Shown piece by piece: positions 1 to 6,983 of a DNA stretch of 24,623 nucleotides. This stretch comes from CAZYBC01 sp964645645 (GTDB lineage Bacteria; Patescibacteriota; Microgenomatia; UBA1400; PJMF01). The translations under genes and the position numbers were made by a program. Under the pieces are notes generated by a model. The model made no database searches. It worked only from the letters and a program-made list of their open reading frames with translations, and had not been told where the DNA came from. The DNA is taken from NCBI GenBank assembly GCA_964645645.1, contig CAZYBC010000017.1:1-24623 (forward strand), written 5' to 3'. Position 1 is the stretch's first letter; each line of letters starts with the position of its first letter.

Positions 1-111
1 TGCTATCTATCAATGAAATATCACTAAAAAACCAACACAAAATGTCCCTTAACCCGAAAATTTGCTTCAGATATTGTATTAATCAAATTCTTTAAAAATA
101 AAATTGAAAAT

Positions 112-166
112 AAAAAAGGAGGCATTTGCTAGAGACGAAACTCTTTGCTAGTCCTCCTATCGTGAT
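112..166 (-). ncRNA. candidate small RNA ending in a Rho-independent terminator
   Basis: Read on the minus strand, a near-consensus promoter (-35 TTGACA at 201-196, 17-base spacer, -10 TATATT at 178-173) predicts a start near 166. About 45 bases later a hairpin closes with AGGAGG (158-153) paired to CCTCCT (122-117) and runs straight into six T (117-112). Inside it, AGAG/CTCT can pair around a short loop, and the octamer TTTGCTAG occurs twice on the plus strand (124-131, 144-151). No start codon lies at a useful distance from AGGAGG, so a peptide is unlikely. The unit is therefore either a roughly 55-nt RNA or the attenuated leader of a minus-strand gene beyond the left edge. The promoter and terminator are seen directly; the RNA itself is inferred. 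Confidence 0.5.
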
Positions 167-172
167 TAACTT

Positions 173-201
173 AATATAAGGTATTTTGGCTTTTTTGTCA
201 A
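173..201 (-). promoter_or_regulatory. near-consensus sigma70-type promoter (TTGACA-17-TATATT)
   Basis: The plus strand reads AATATA (173-178), 17 bases, then TGTCAA (196-201), which is TTGACA-17-TATATT on the minus strand. It is one of the best promoters in the window, yet no protein gene follows it within the window. Confidence 0.6.
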
Positions 202-278
202 TGATACGCTTAATTCTACTTGAGAGTAAGTCTAATATATTATGAATTTTTTAAAGCAACCAAAGCCAAAAAATAAGC

Positions 279-284
279 TACAAT
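279..284 (+). promoter_or_regulatory. -10 box of nadD, probably leaderless
   Basis: TACAAT lies nine bases before the nadD ATG at 294, and no Shine-Dalgarno fits between them. The mRNA would start at or next to the ATG. The -35 region is weak. Confidence 0.4.
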
Positions 285-293
285 ATTTAAGCC

Positions 294-857
294 ATGTCTA
301 ATCAACACATTATTCTTTTTGGAGGAGCTTTTGATCCAATTCATCTTGGCCATCAACAAGTGGTTGCCAATATTTTAAATCAACACCTTGCCGATCAAGT
401 TTGGTATGTTCCTACTGGGGTACATGACTTTGATAAACAAATGAGTTCAGCCCAAGATCGCTTGGCAATGCTAAAACTGGTGATTGTTGCCAATACCAGA
501 ATAGAAACTTGTGAATTTGAGCGAAAAACTAGCCACACTTTTGATACCTTGGAGCAGTTAAGTCATCAATATCCAGAATTTAAGTTTTCTTGGTTGATTG
601 GTTCTGACAATTTAGCTAAATTTCATTTATGGCATCATTGGCAAGAAATGTTAGCTAAATATCAATTTTATGTTTATCCTAGAGAAGGTTTTGATTTTAC
701 TCCTATTTATCCCGGTATGATTCCTCTCAAAGATTTACCCAAAGTAAGCATCAGTTCTACTCAAATTAGAAATTTAGTGAAAGCCAAAAAAACGATAAAT
801 GGTCTAGTCGATCCTAAAGTAGAGGAGTATATTATTAAAAATAATTTATATATTTAG
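294..857 (+). CDS. nadD: nicotinate-nucleotide adenylyltransferase
   Basis: Cytoplasmic enzyme that joins nicotinate mononucleotide and ATP to give deamido-NAD, the next-to-last step to NAD. The 187-residue product shows the nucleotidyltransferase fold signature GGAFDPIHLGH near residue 10, including the T/HxGH-type nucleotide site, and ISSTQIRN near residue 152. Both are standard NadD signatures, and the length is close to that usual for the family. The ATG start is supported by the -10 box nine bases upstream and the lack of a Shine-Dalgarno. It heads a tight cluster with nadE two genes downstream, so the last two NAD steps are probably co-transcribed. Nothing suggests damage. PanC- or CoaD-type relatives share the fold, but the context favours NadD. 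Confidence 0.93.
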   Translation: MSNQHIILFGGAFDPIHLGHQQVVANILNQHLADQVWYVPTGVHDFDKQMSSAQDRLAMLKLVIVANTRIETCEFERKTSHTFDTLEQLSHQYPEFKFSWLIGSDNLAKFHLWHHWQEMLAKYQFYVYPREGFDFTPIYPGMIPLKDLPKVSISSTQIRNLVKAKKTINGLVDPKVEEYIIKNNLYI

Positions 858-892
858 TTTGTTTGGTGGTCTTGCCAAACTTAAAAATATTT

Positions 893-1195
893 ATGCCAAA
901 ATTTAAAGATTATTACCAACAAATGATTGATCAAAATAGTAAGTTATTTGGTGATTTTTTAGAAATTCATGACAAATTTGCCAAAGATAAATTTACTTAT
1001 CAAGATCAATTTAATGAACAGGGGAAAAAAGTAGTTGAAGTTATTCGTGATTGGGAAAGAAAACTTTGTACAGGAATGGGCAAAGGAGCATATAGCCAAT
1101 ATACTCATCGTTTGTCAGACAAATTTTGGGAATTAGTGCGTAAAGAATTCGCTCTAATCGATTTAGTAGGTGTCAAAATTAAGAAAGCTAGCTAA
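893..1195 (+). CDS. small hypothetical protein between nadD and nadE
   Basis: The product is 100 residues if ATG 893 is used. The frame stays open back to a TTG at 863, but the ATG gives the more natural start (MPKFKDYYQQ). The protein is soluble, helical by composition and rich in Lys, Phe and Asp, with a central WERKLC segment and a C-terminal DLVGVKI segment. It has no membrane segment or metal motif. Its TAA overlaps the ATG of nadE (TAATG at 1193-1197), so translation is probably coupled. I recognise the general look of a conserved Patescibacteria hypothetical family but can give no function. The position between two NAD enzymes suggests an accessory role in NAD synthesis or simply shared expression; this is inference. 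Confidence 0.75.
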   Translation: MPKFKDYYQQMIDQNSKLFGDFLEIHDKFAKDKFTYQDQFNEQGKKVVEVIRDWERKLCTGMGKGAYSQYTHRLSDKFWELVRKEFALIDLVGVKIKKAS

Positions 1196-1989
1196 TGTCA
1201 GAAATTTACAATGTTGATCTTAACACTGCTCAAGAAATTATTCAGTTTTTACAGGGAGTTTTTACCGCTCAACACAAAGATAAAGTTGTAATTGGTGTTT
1301 CTGGAGGCATTGATAGTGCTCTTTGTTTAACTCTTTTAACAAAGGCTCTTGGTTCAGAAAAAATTTATCCATTGATGCTCCCTCATGGTCAACAAGATAT
1401 GAGTGATGCAAAATTGATTATTAAATTGAATCAGATCCCAGCAGAAAATGTTCAAACAATTAATATTGAACCAGCCGTAGATCGATTTATTACTTCTCTA
1501 AATTTAGATAAGAATTCTGAAATTGTTAGAATCGGCAATTTAATGGCTAGAGTGAGGATGACTATGCTTTTTGATCAAGCAAGGAGATTGGCGGCATTGG
1601 TTTGCGGTACAGAAAACAAATCAGAAAAATTTTTAGGTTACTATACTCGTTTTGGTGATGCCGCGAGTGATATTGAACCTATTACTCATTTGTATAAAAC
1701 TCAAGTAAGGCAGCTATTTAAAGCTTTGGATTTGCCAGAAATTTTTTTGGAAAAGCAACCCAGCGCTGGTTTGTGGGACAATCAAACAGATGAACATGAT
1801 TTTGGTTTTAGTTATTCTGAGGCAGATCAGTTTTTTATGAAATTAGAACAAGCTGGTTTAATTAGTTCAGATGGTATTTTATCTCCCAATGCGGATAGTT
1901 TAGTGTCAGGTGCTAAAGAAGAATTAGTGATGGAGTGGGTAAAAGGTATGCAATTTAAACATTTAGTTCCATATAAATTAAATAAATAA
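1195..1989 (+). CDS. nadE: NH3-dependent NAD+ synthetase
   Basis: Amidates deamido-NAD to NAD using ATP, the final step of NAD synthesis, in the cytoplasm. The 264-residue product carries the PP-loop SGGIDSA at residues 36-42, which binds ATP pyrophosphate. It also has the family block GTENKSEK...GYYTRFGDAASDI in the middle and the following THLYKTQV segment. There is no N-terminal glutaminase domain, so it should use free ammonia, like the short bacterial type of about 270 residues. The start overlaps the previous stop (TAATG), and its own stop overlaps the ATG of the next gene at 1989 in the same way. This indicates one transcript with nadD. Confidence 0.94.
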   Translation: MSEIYNVDLNTAQEIIQFLQGVFTAQHKDKVVIGVSGGIDSALCLTLLTKALGSEKIYPLMLPHGQQDMSDAKLIIKLNQIPAENVQTINIEPAVDRFITSLNLDKNSEIVRIGNLMARVRMTMLFDQARRLAALVCGTENKSEKFLGYYTRFGDAASDIEPITHLYKTQVRQLFKALDLPEIFLEKQPSAGLWDNQTDEHDFGFSYSEADQFFMKLEQAGLISSDGILSPNADSLVSGAKEELVMEWVKGMQFKHLVPYKLNK

Positions 1990-2663
1990 TGAAAAAAACT
2001 GCTTTTAATTATTATCTTGCTTCTTTAATGACATTAATTATAGAGTTCAATTGCTTTAATTTAGTGAGCGTTTTTTTTAATCAAAGCCATCCTTTAAAAG
2101 TAGCTGGTTTTAATTTTTATATTAGAGATTGGATGGATATTTGGACGCTTAAAGAGGTTTTAATTGATGATGTTTATCAAGTTAAACAAACTTTAGCTAA
2201 TCATAAAAAAGCTATAACTGTAATTGATGTTGGCGCGTCAATTGCCGACTTTGATATTTTCTGTGACCGCTTAATTAGTAAAGGGCAAGTAATTGCCTAT
2301 GAGCCAGATAAAAATAGAATTGCTTTAGCCAAAAAGAATTTAGCTTTAAATAAAGCTTAAAAAGTGGTACTAGTCACTAAATTTGCCACATCATTAGACA
2401 AACTTTTTAAGACGCATCATTTAAAGAACTGTGATTTATTAAAAATTGATTGTGAAGGTGGAGAATATCCAGTTTTACTAAGTTCGCCAGCTAGTCTCGC
2501 TAAGGTTGCAAATTTAGCCATGGAGGTGCATCTGTTTGATTCCACCATGCAATCTAATTTTTTAAAGCTTAAAAAATTATTAAAAAAACTTGGTTTTAAA
2601 GTTGAGATTATCGAGAACCCAGTTCATCAAAACATTTGCTATTTATTTGCTAAGAAGAATTAA
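1989..2663 (+). pseudogene. broken FkbM-family methyltransferase
   Basis: FkbM-type enzymes transfer methyl groups from S-adenosylmethionine, often to sugars. Two pieces are in the same frame, separated by a TAA at 2358-2360. The first (1989-2360, 123 residues) ends with the SAM-binding half: IDVGASIADF, a worn version of the usual DVGANIG, then AYEPDKNRIALAKKN. The second (open from GTG 2364) starts with TSLDKLF and the family block LLKIDCEGGEYPVLL, where LKIDVEGxE is typical. Between the two halves a normal FkbM protein has several tens of residues that are absent here. So the gene carries both an in-frame stop and an internal deletion. TGA and TAG also end genes here, so a recoded stop is unlikely. 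Separate expression of the halves cannot be excluded. Confidence 0.75.
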
Positions 2664-2669
2664 AATTTT

Positions 2670-2723
2670 TTGCTAATGACATTTTCTGTTTATTTATGTT
2701 AAATATTAGCTATGACAGAAAAT
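2670..2723 (+). promoter_or_regulatory. promoter of the 47-residue gene with flanking inverted repeat
   Basis: TTGCTA (2670-2675) and the AT-rich TTAAAT (2699-2704) sit about where a -35 and -10 would be, although their spacing is long (23 bases). TTAAAT is seven bases before the ATG at 2712, which suits a leaderless start. A perfect 9-base inverted repeat, ATTTTCTGT (2681-2689) and ACAGAAAAT (2715-2723), brackets the presumed -10 and start codon. It could be an operator or a hairpin. Confidence 0.35.
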
Positions 2724-2855
2724 CAAACTCCCAATTCCACAGTAAATGATCAAACTCAAGCTGACGGCTATTATGACGATGCTGATTTAAGTTTGGATGA
2801 TGAAAATTTAGATCTTGGCTTTTTAGATGAAGAAGATGATCAAGCTTTAAACTAA
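2712..2855 (+). CDS. small acidic protein, 47 residues
   Basis: An ATG-to-TAA frame encodes a very acidic, polar peptide. Residues 1-17 are rich in Asn, Gln and Thr; residues 18-43 hold most of the 14 Asp/Glu in a DxDL-type run (GYYDDADLSLDDENLDL, then EEDD). It has no Cys and no membrane segment. The steady codon use, clean start and stop, own AT-rich promoter region and placement in a gap otherwise free of genes argue that it is real. I do not recognise it. Such acidic tails often bind basic proteins or nucleic-acid-binding proteins, but nothing in the sequence proves a role. It lies 100 bases before the glycosyltransferase. Confidence 0.55.
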   Translation: MTENQTPNSTVNDQTQADGYYDDADLSLDDENLDLGFLDEEDDQALN

Positions 2856-2873
2856 TTTTTTGTTAAAATAGCT

Positions 2874-2941
2874 TTACTGCGAAACAAACCTTTTCGCTCT
2901 TAAATATCAATTTTTTGCTACGAAATTTTATTTCGCAGTAA
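2874..2941. repeat. inverted repeat before the glycosyltransferase
   Basis: TTACTGCGAAA (2874-2884) is perfectly complementary to TTTCGCAGTAA (2931-2941). Two further GCGAAA/TTTCGC-type segments lie between the arms, so more than one fold is possible. The element ends 14 bases before the ATG at 2956. It could act as a terminator or regulatory structure between the small acidic gene and the glycosyltransferase. Confidence 0.45.
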
Positions 2942-2955
2942 GGCTAATCAGCCCT

Positions 2956-4158
2956 ATGAGAATTGCTTTAGTTGTGCCGCATATGTTTATGCAGGAAAAA
3001 ATTTTGCCTAAAGTAATTTTTTCTCCTGGATATTTGGCGCTTAATTTGGCAACCACTTTGGCTAAACTAGATCAACAAGTAACGTTGTTTTCTCCTGGTT
3101 CTGTGCAAACTCTACTTCCGAAAAATGTTGATAATCAAACAGCGGATTTAACTTTATTTGAGCAGGAATTAGCTGGTCGTGGTTATGGTTATATTGAATT
3201 GCTTAAAAAGCATCCCTTAACTTTTATTACTTTGGCTAGACAAGTACAAAGTGAATTAGTAGCCCGGGCTTATCAACAAGCCAATCAAGGGAAATTTGAT
3301 TTAGTTCATGTTTGGTGTAACGAAGAAGAATTAGCTTTGGTGATGGCGCAATTCTGTCAAAAGCCGGTGGTGTTTACGCATCATGAGCCGTTTAATTTTT
3401 TACTGCGCTATAAAAGTATGTTTAGCAAATATGCGGACTTGAATTGGGTGAGCTTGTCTTTTTCCCAACAAAAAAGTTTAAATTTGCAATTACCAAAAGA
3501 AAAAAAAGCTAATTTTGTGGCAAATGTTTATCATGGTTTGGCTAAGGATGATTATTTTTATGAAGATTCTCCTGTCAGTGGCAAAAACGCTTATTTTTTG
3601 TATTTTGGCAGGATTATTGAGCCAAAGGGAGTGCACCTGGCAATTCAGGCCGCTAAGCAGGCTGGGGTTAAGCTAAAAATTGCAGGTAAACACTATAGTG
3701 GTTTTGCCAAAGATCGTTACTGGGAAGAAGTGATTAAACCACAAATAGATGACAAACAAATTCAATATGTGGGTTTTATCAAAGACCAAGTTCAAAAACA
3801 ACAGTTGTTGGGTGGTGCAATGGCTTTATTAATGCCATCTACTTGGGAAGAACCATTTGGGATGGTGATGATTGAGGCTTTAGCCTGTGGCACGCCGGTG
3901 ATTGGGTTTAAGCAGGGAGCAATTCCAGAAATTATTGAAGATAAAAAAACTGGCTTGTTAGTAGATTATGCTTTGGCAAATGAGTCAAAAGCAGTGGCGC
4001 AATTGGCACAAGCAATTGCACAGATTAAAACTATTGATCGGCATAATTGCCGGAAGAGTTTTACCAAAAATTTTACACTTAACAAAATGGCAAATAATTA
4101 TGTAAAGGTTTATCAGAATTTGATATCAGCTACTAAAATCCCTACAACGCCGGAGTAG
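2956..4158 (+). CDS. GT4-family glycosyltransferase
   Basis: Retaining glycosyltransferase of the GT-B fold, expected to move a sugar from a nucleotide-sugar to a lipid or glycan acceptor at the cytoplasmic membrane face. The 400-residue product starts with a Rossmann-like strand (MRIALVVPH) and a GYLALNLATTLAKLDQQVTLF segment matching the N-terminal GT-B half. Around residues 214-222 it has YFLYFGRIIEPKG, the usual opening of the Glycos_transf_1 domain. The EEPFGMVMIEALACGTPVI block near residue 300 contains the EX7E pair that binds the donor sugar, followed by GAIPEII and GLLV. The acceptor is not predictable. The gene is followed by an imperfect hairpin and faces thyA. Confidence 0.88.
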   Translation: MRIALVVPHMFMQEKILPKVIFSPGYLALNLATTLAKLDQQVTLFSPGSVQTLLPKNVDNQTADLTLFEQELAGRGYGYIELLKKHPLTFITLARQVQSELVARAYQQANQGKFDLVHVWCNEEELALVMAQFCQKPVVFTHHEPFNFLLRYKSMFSKYADLNWVSLSFSQQKSLNLQLPKEKKANFVANVYHGLAKDDYFYEDSPVSGKNAYFLYFGRIIEPKGVHLAIQAAKQAGVKLKIAGKHYSGFAKDRYWEEVIKPQIDDKQIQYVGFIKDQVQKQQLLGGAMALLMPSTWEEPFGMVMIEALACGTPVIGFKQGAIPEIIEDKKTGLLVDYALANESKAVAQLAQAIAQIKTIDRHNCRKSFTKNFTLNKMANNYVKVYQNLISATKIPTTPE

Positions 4159-4162
4159 AGAG

Positions 4163-4182
4163 CGCCAAGCTTTTGCTAGGCG
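4163..4182. terminator. hairpin between convergent genes
   Basis: CGCC-A-AGC (4163-4170), a TTTT loop and GCT-A-GGCG (4175-4182) form a stem with one A/A mismatch between the stop codons of the glycosyltransferase and thyA. The T runs on both sides are short, so it may be a weak bidirectional terminator. Confidence 0.45.
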
Positions 4183-4186
4183 AGCT

Positions 4187-4984
4187 TTACACAATTACTA
4201 AATCCGCTTTTAGTTTAGGATGACACTGATAATTAATTAATTCAAAATCAGTATCTTTAAAATCATCGATATTTTTAATTTTGGGATTAAGTTTTAATTG
4301 CGGCAAACGCAGTGGCTGGCGCTGTAGTTGTTCTTTTGCTACTTCCAGATGATTTTTGTACAAATGCGCATCGCCGATGGTGTGGATAAATTCACGGGCT
4401 TCCAAACCAGTCACCTGTGCTACCATCATTAGTAACATGGCGTATTGAGAAATATTAAAAGGGACGCCAAGAAAAACATCCGCACTGCGTTGATAAAGCT
4501 GCATGCGCAATTTGCCTTTGGTGACATTAAACTGAAACATCATGTGACAAGGTGGTAGGCGCATTTGCTTAGTTTGTGCAGGATTCCAGGCTGTAACGAT
4601 CATGGCTTTAGAGTCTGGAGTGTTTTTGATTTCCTCAATGACATTAGCCAGCTGGTCAATTTGACCACCCTGACCATCCGGCCAATGCCGCCACTGAGCT
4701 CCATAAACCGGGCCAAGATCGCCATTTTCATCGGCAAAACCATCCCAATATTTAATTTTATATTTTTGCAAAGAGCGAATGTTGGTTTCACCGGAAATAA
4801 ACCAGAGTAATTCGCGGGTCATGGTCTTAATAGGCATTTTTTTGGTGGTAAGAATTGGAAAGCCGTGGCGCAAATCAAAGCGCATCTGATAGCCAAAAGT
4901 ACTTTTAACATCATGAATGCCGCGGGTTTTTTTAGTTTTGCCAGTTTCTAAAACATGATTAAGAAGATCAAGATATTGTTGCAT
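4187..4984 (-). CDS. thyA: thymidylate synthase
   Basis: Converts dUMP to dTMP using methylene-tetrahydrofolate, which becomes dihydrofolate. The frame stays open to 5020, but ATG 4984 gives the family start (MQQYLDLLNHVLETG) and 265 residues, almost exactly the usual ThyA length. Visible motifs are FGYQMRFDLRHGFPILTTKK, ELLWFISGETN, PVYGAQWRHW, the nucleophile in LPPCHMMFQF, QRSADVFLGVPFNISQYA and IGDAHLYKNH. Near the C-terminus the common PHP reads QCHP. On the minus strand TATAGT lies 12 bases before the ATG, suggesting a short or absent leader. It needs a dihydrofolate reductase; the RibD/DHFR-type gene at 12065 is the local candidate. Confidence 0.95.
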   Translation of the reverse strand: MQQYLDLLNHVLETGKTKKTRGIHDVKSTFGYQMRFDLRHGFPILTTKKMPIKTMTRELLWFISGETNIRSLQKYKIKYWDGFADENGDLGPVYGAQWRHWPDGQGGQIDQLANVIEEIKNTPDSKAMIVTAWNPAQTKQMRLPPCHMMFQFNVTKGKLRMQLYQRSADVFLGVPFNISQYAMLLMMVAQVTGLEAREFIHTIGDAHLYKNHLEVAKEQLQRQPLRLPQLKLNPKIKNIDDFKDTDFELINYQCHPKLKADLVIV

Positions 4985-5063
4985 GAATTTGAGCGTACTA
5001 TAAAAAGGCAGAAATTTCATCTATGGAAATATTTGGTAAAAATTATGGAGTTTTTTCTAAAAA

Positions 5064-5113
5064 GGGGACATTTCTACTTTTCAGAAAAGGGACTTTTTTG
5101 CTTTACGCTAACA
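5064..5113. repeat. tandem imperfect repeat, possible insertion-sequence relic
   Basis: Two imperfect copies of a GGGACATTTCTACTTT-like unit follow each other (about 5060-5082 and 5083-5106) and end in GCTAACA. The form resembles the GGGGACATTT-type repeats at the ends of some integrase-bearing insertion sequences. No transposase is present here. The identification is from memory and weak. Confidence 0.25.
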
Positions 5114-5142
5114 TTGTCTTGGTTGTAGTTGTCTATCTTTAA

Positions 5143-6366
5143 TTGAGTAATTACAATGGAATTGTGTCAGAACAATTTCCACAAAAAGTTACTCAAGATA
5201 CCTCAGTTACTTTTTTTACAGAAAAATTTGGTCTTTATGTAATCTCTATTACTGCTCGATGTAAGTCAGCAAAACAAAGCGAATCTCATAAAAATGAAAT
5301 GTTGCGAGTAGAAATTGATGACGTAAAATTACGCGAAATTCCGTCTCTTAATAAACCTCAATATAATAAAATTCCTTCTGCTTGGGATGGAATTGATCAG
5401 CAGGGTTTGGCTAAAACTGTTATTTTCATTATTGTTTTAAATAAAGGGAAACATACTTTAAATTTTTTTCCAACAAATGAAGCTTTAATTGAAGAATGGA
5501 ATTATCATTTTATTGATAATATTCAAGAAATTTGTTTAGATTTAGAGAAACAGGCTGAAGATGGAGATAAAAGATCATGGTATACATTTGCTTTAGTTAA
5601 TATTCCCATACAATCTTTTATAGCTGAAGTTAGTGCTTTTTGGCATTCTTTGGATGGTGATGACGTAAAACTAATTATTGATGGTAAGGTTCAAGAGAAT
5701 AGCTTTTCTAAGCTTTGGAAATATTGGTTATGGTCAGCTCGTCCTTGGCAACTATTATCTAAAGCCAAAAAGGAACAAAAAACAATAGAATTAAATTTAA
5801 CGCAAGATATTCATTACATTGAATTTTGGGCAGATAAAACTCCAATTTTACATCAGGTAATATTTAATTTGGGCAATTTTCAACCTAAGCGTATTCCTAC
5901 AGTTAATGATCCTGAATGGACAGGTGATTTTGCTGATGATACCGATCAGATAATTTTGGCAAGAGCTTTATTTGGTGAAATTAGAGATACATCTTATTCT
6001 GATAAAGCTAGAATTGCAGTTGGTTGGTCGATAAGAAACAGAGTTAAATCTCCTAAATGGGCTGATACTTATCATGAAGTAATTACACAAAGTTTTCAAT
6101 ATAGTGCGTTTAATGCTGGAGACCCTAATTTTGAATTAGTAAAAAATCCTTTTGTTACAGAAAATAAAATTGATTTAAATGCTTGGTATAAAGCCTATGA
6201 AATAGCAGGCAAAGTAATAAGAGGAGAAGTTGCAGATCCAACAAATGGAGCTAATCATTATCATGATAGTAGTATTGATCCACCTTCTTTTCTTACTTCA
6301 GATAAACTTGTATTAACTATTTTTAACGATCAAAAAACTAAATCGATATTTTTTTATCGTTTATGA
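5143..6366 (+). CDS. SleB-type cell wall hydrolase with two N-terminal beta domains
   Basis: The C-terminal part (about residues 268-407) matches the Hydrolase_2/SleB family that cleaves peptidoglycan: ILARALFGEIRD with the likely catalytic Glu279, VGWSIRNRVKSPKWADTYHEVI, SFQYSAF and DPTNGANHYHD. The front holds two related beta-rich units (about 15-120 and 150-245). Each has an IDD/IDG turn (VEIDDVKLREIP, LIIDGKVQENSF) and an H-T/Y-x-x-F strand (GKHTLNFFPTNE, DIHYIEFWADKT), suggesting an internal duplication, perhaps glycan-binding. The start is doubtful: TTG 5143 directly follows an in-frame TAA, no ATG is available near it, and there is no signal peptide. The N-terminus may have been lost, or export may use another route. 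Its stop overlaps the next ATG. Confidence 0.8.
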   Translation: MSNYNGIVSEQFPQKVTQDTSVTFFTEKFGLYVISITARCKSAKQSESHKNEMLRVEIDDVKLREIPSLNKPQYNKIPSAWDGIDQQGLAKTVIFIIVLNKGKHTLNFFPTNEALIEEWNYHFIDNIQEICLDLEKQAEDGDKRSWYTFALVNIPIQSFIAEVSAFWHSLDGDDVKLIIDGKVQENSFSKLWKYWLWSARPWQLLSKAKKEQKTIELNLTQDIHYIEFWADKTPILHQVIFNLGNFQPKRIPTVNDPEWTGDFADDTDQIILARALFGEIRDTSYSDKARIAVGWSIRNRVKSPKWADTYHEVITQSFQYSAFNAGDPNFELVKNPFVTENKIDLNAWYKAYEIAGKVIRGEVADPTNGANHYHDSSIDPPSFLTSDKLVLTIFNDQKTKSIFFYRL

Positions 6367-6914
6367 AAAAATTACACTTAATTATTTTATTCATATTAAT
6401 CTGTATAGGATTAGTGGGTTTGATTAGAATCTATAGGTTTAAGGATGAAAAAATAAAGACAAGTAAGATAATGCTTGTTAATGGTCAAAAATCAATTGCC
6501 GGTACTTGGATAAAGGTTGGTTCACCTTTGGAGGTTGAGACTTTAACAAAGTCAGATTTTGAAAAATTAACTAATCGAGACTATAAGGTTTATTGGATAG
6601 ATGATAACTCTCAAAGAGAGTTACTTTATAAAGGTAAGAGTGTTTTTTTTGTTAAATTTTCTCCTTCTAAAGATAAGCTTAGTTTTTTTTATTATCCAGA
6701 AGGACATTCATTGGGAAATATTGTTTTACTAATTTATGATTATAAAGACAAGTCTCTTAGAGAGGTTTATCGTAACAGCAATAGGACCTCTAATTACTCA
6801 TGGAAGGATGAGTCAACGTTAGTTGTTAATTATAGTTGCGGAACAGCTTGTATGCTTGAATATACTGTAGATGCTCAGTCTGGAAAAATAATCAAAAAAC
6901 AGCAGTTATATTAA
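6363..6914 (+). CDS. membrane-anchored protein of unknown function
   Basis: The ATG overlaps the stop of the wall hydrolase (ATGA), so the two are probably translated together. Residues 4-24 form one hydrophobic segment after MKK, which is a signal anchor; there is no lipobox. The remaining 155 residues should lie outside the membrane. They are rich in beta-type stretches (VFFVKFSPSKDKLSFFYY, NIVLLIYDYKDKSLREVYR, TLVVNYSCGTACMLEYTV) that look like blades of a TolB/WD40-type propeller, with DAQSGKII near the end. Two Cys in SCGTAC could pair. I cannot assign a function; a partner or anchor for the hydrolase is a reasonable inference from the overlap. Confidence 0.75.
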   Translation: MKKLHLIILFILICIGLVGLIRIYRFKDEKIKTSKIMLVNGQKSIAGTWIKVGSPLEVETLTKSDFEKLTNRDYKVYWIDDNSQRELLYKGKSVFFVKFSPSKDKLSFFYYPEGHSLGNIVLLIYDYKDKSLREVYRNSNRTSNYSWKDESTLVVNYSCGTACMLEYTVDAQSGKIIKKQQLY

Positions 6915-6948
6915 AAAATAAAATATTTATTATTTATATTCCCCATAT

Positions 6949-6983
6949 TTGACTAAATATAGGGAGTGTGGTACCCTATATTT
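6949..6983 (+). promoter_or_regulatory. palindromic promoter/operator of the ATPase gene
   Basis: TTGACT (6949-6954) with TACCCT 17 bases on (6972-6977) is a possible promoter. Over it lies a perfect 10-base inverted repeat, AAATATAGGG (6955-6964) and CCCTATATTT (6974-6983), that ends exactly at the ATG 6984. An upstream CCCCATATTT segment can pair with the first arm instead, giving two competing hairpins. It could be an operator or an RNA switch that hides the start codon. Confidence 0.5.

Noticed and set aside
2358..2360. TAA as a recoded sense codon
   Set aside because: TAA ends many intact genes here, and the domain also lacks its middle part, so decay is the better explanation.
4565..4810. 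Open frames on both strands inside thyA
   Set aside because: They lie fully within thyA, whose frame is strongly supported by motifs; the alternative products look random.
6364..6366. TGA as glycine (code 25)
   Set aside because: TGA ends the wall hydrolase and the reductase in normal overlaps with the next ATG.
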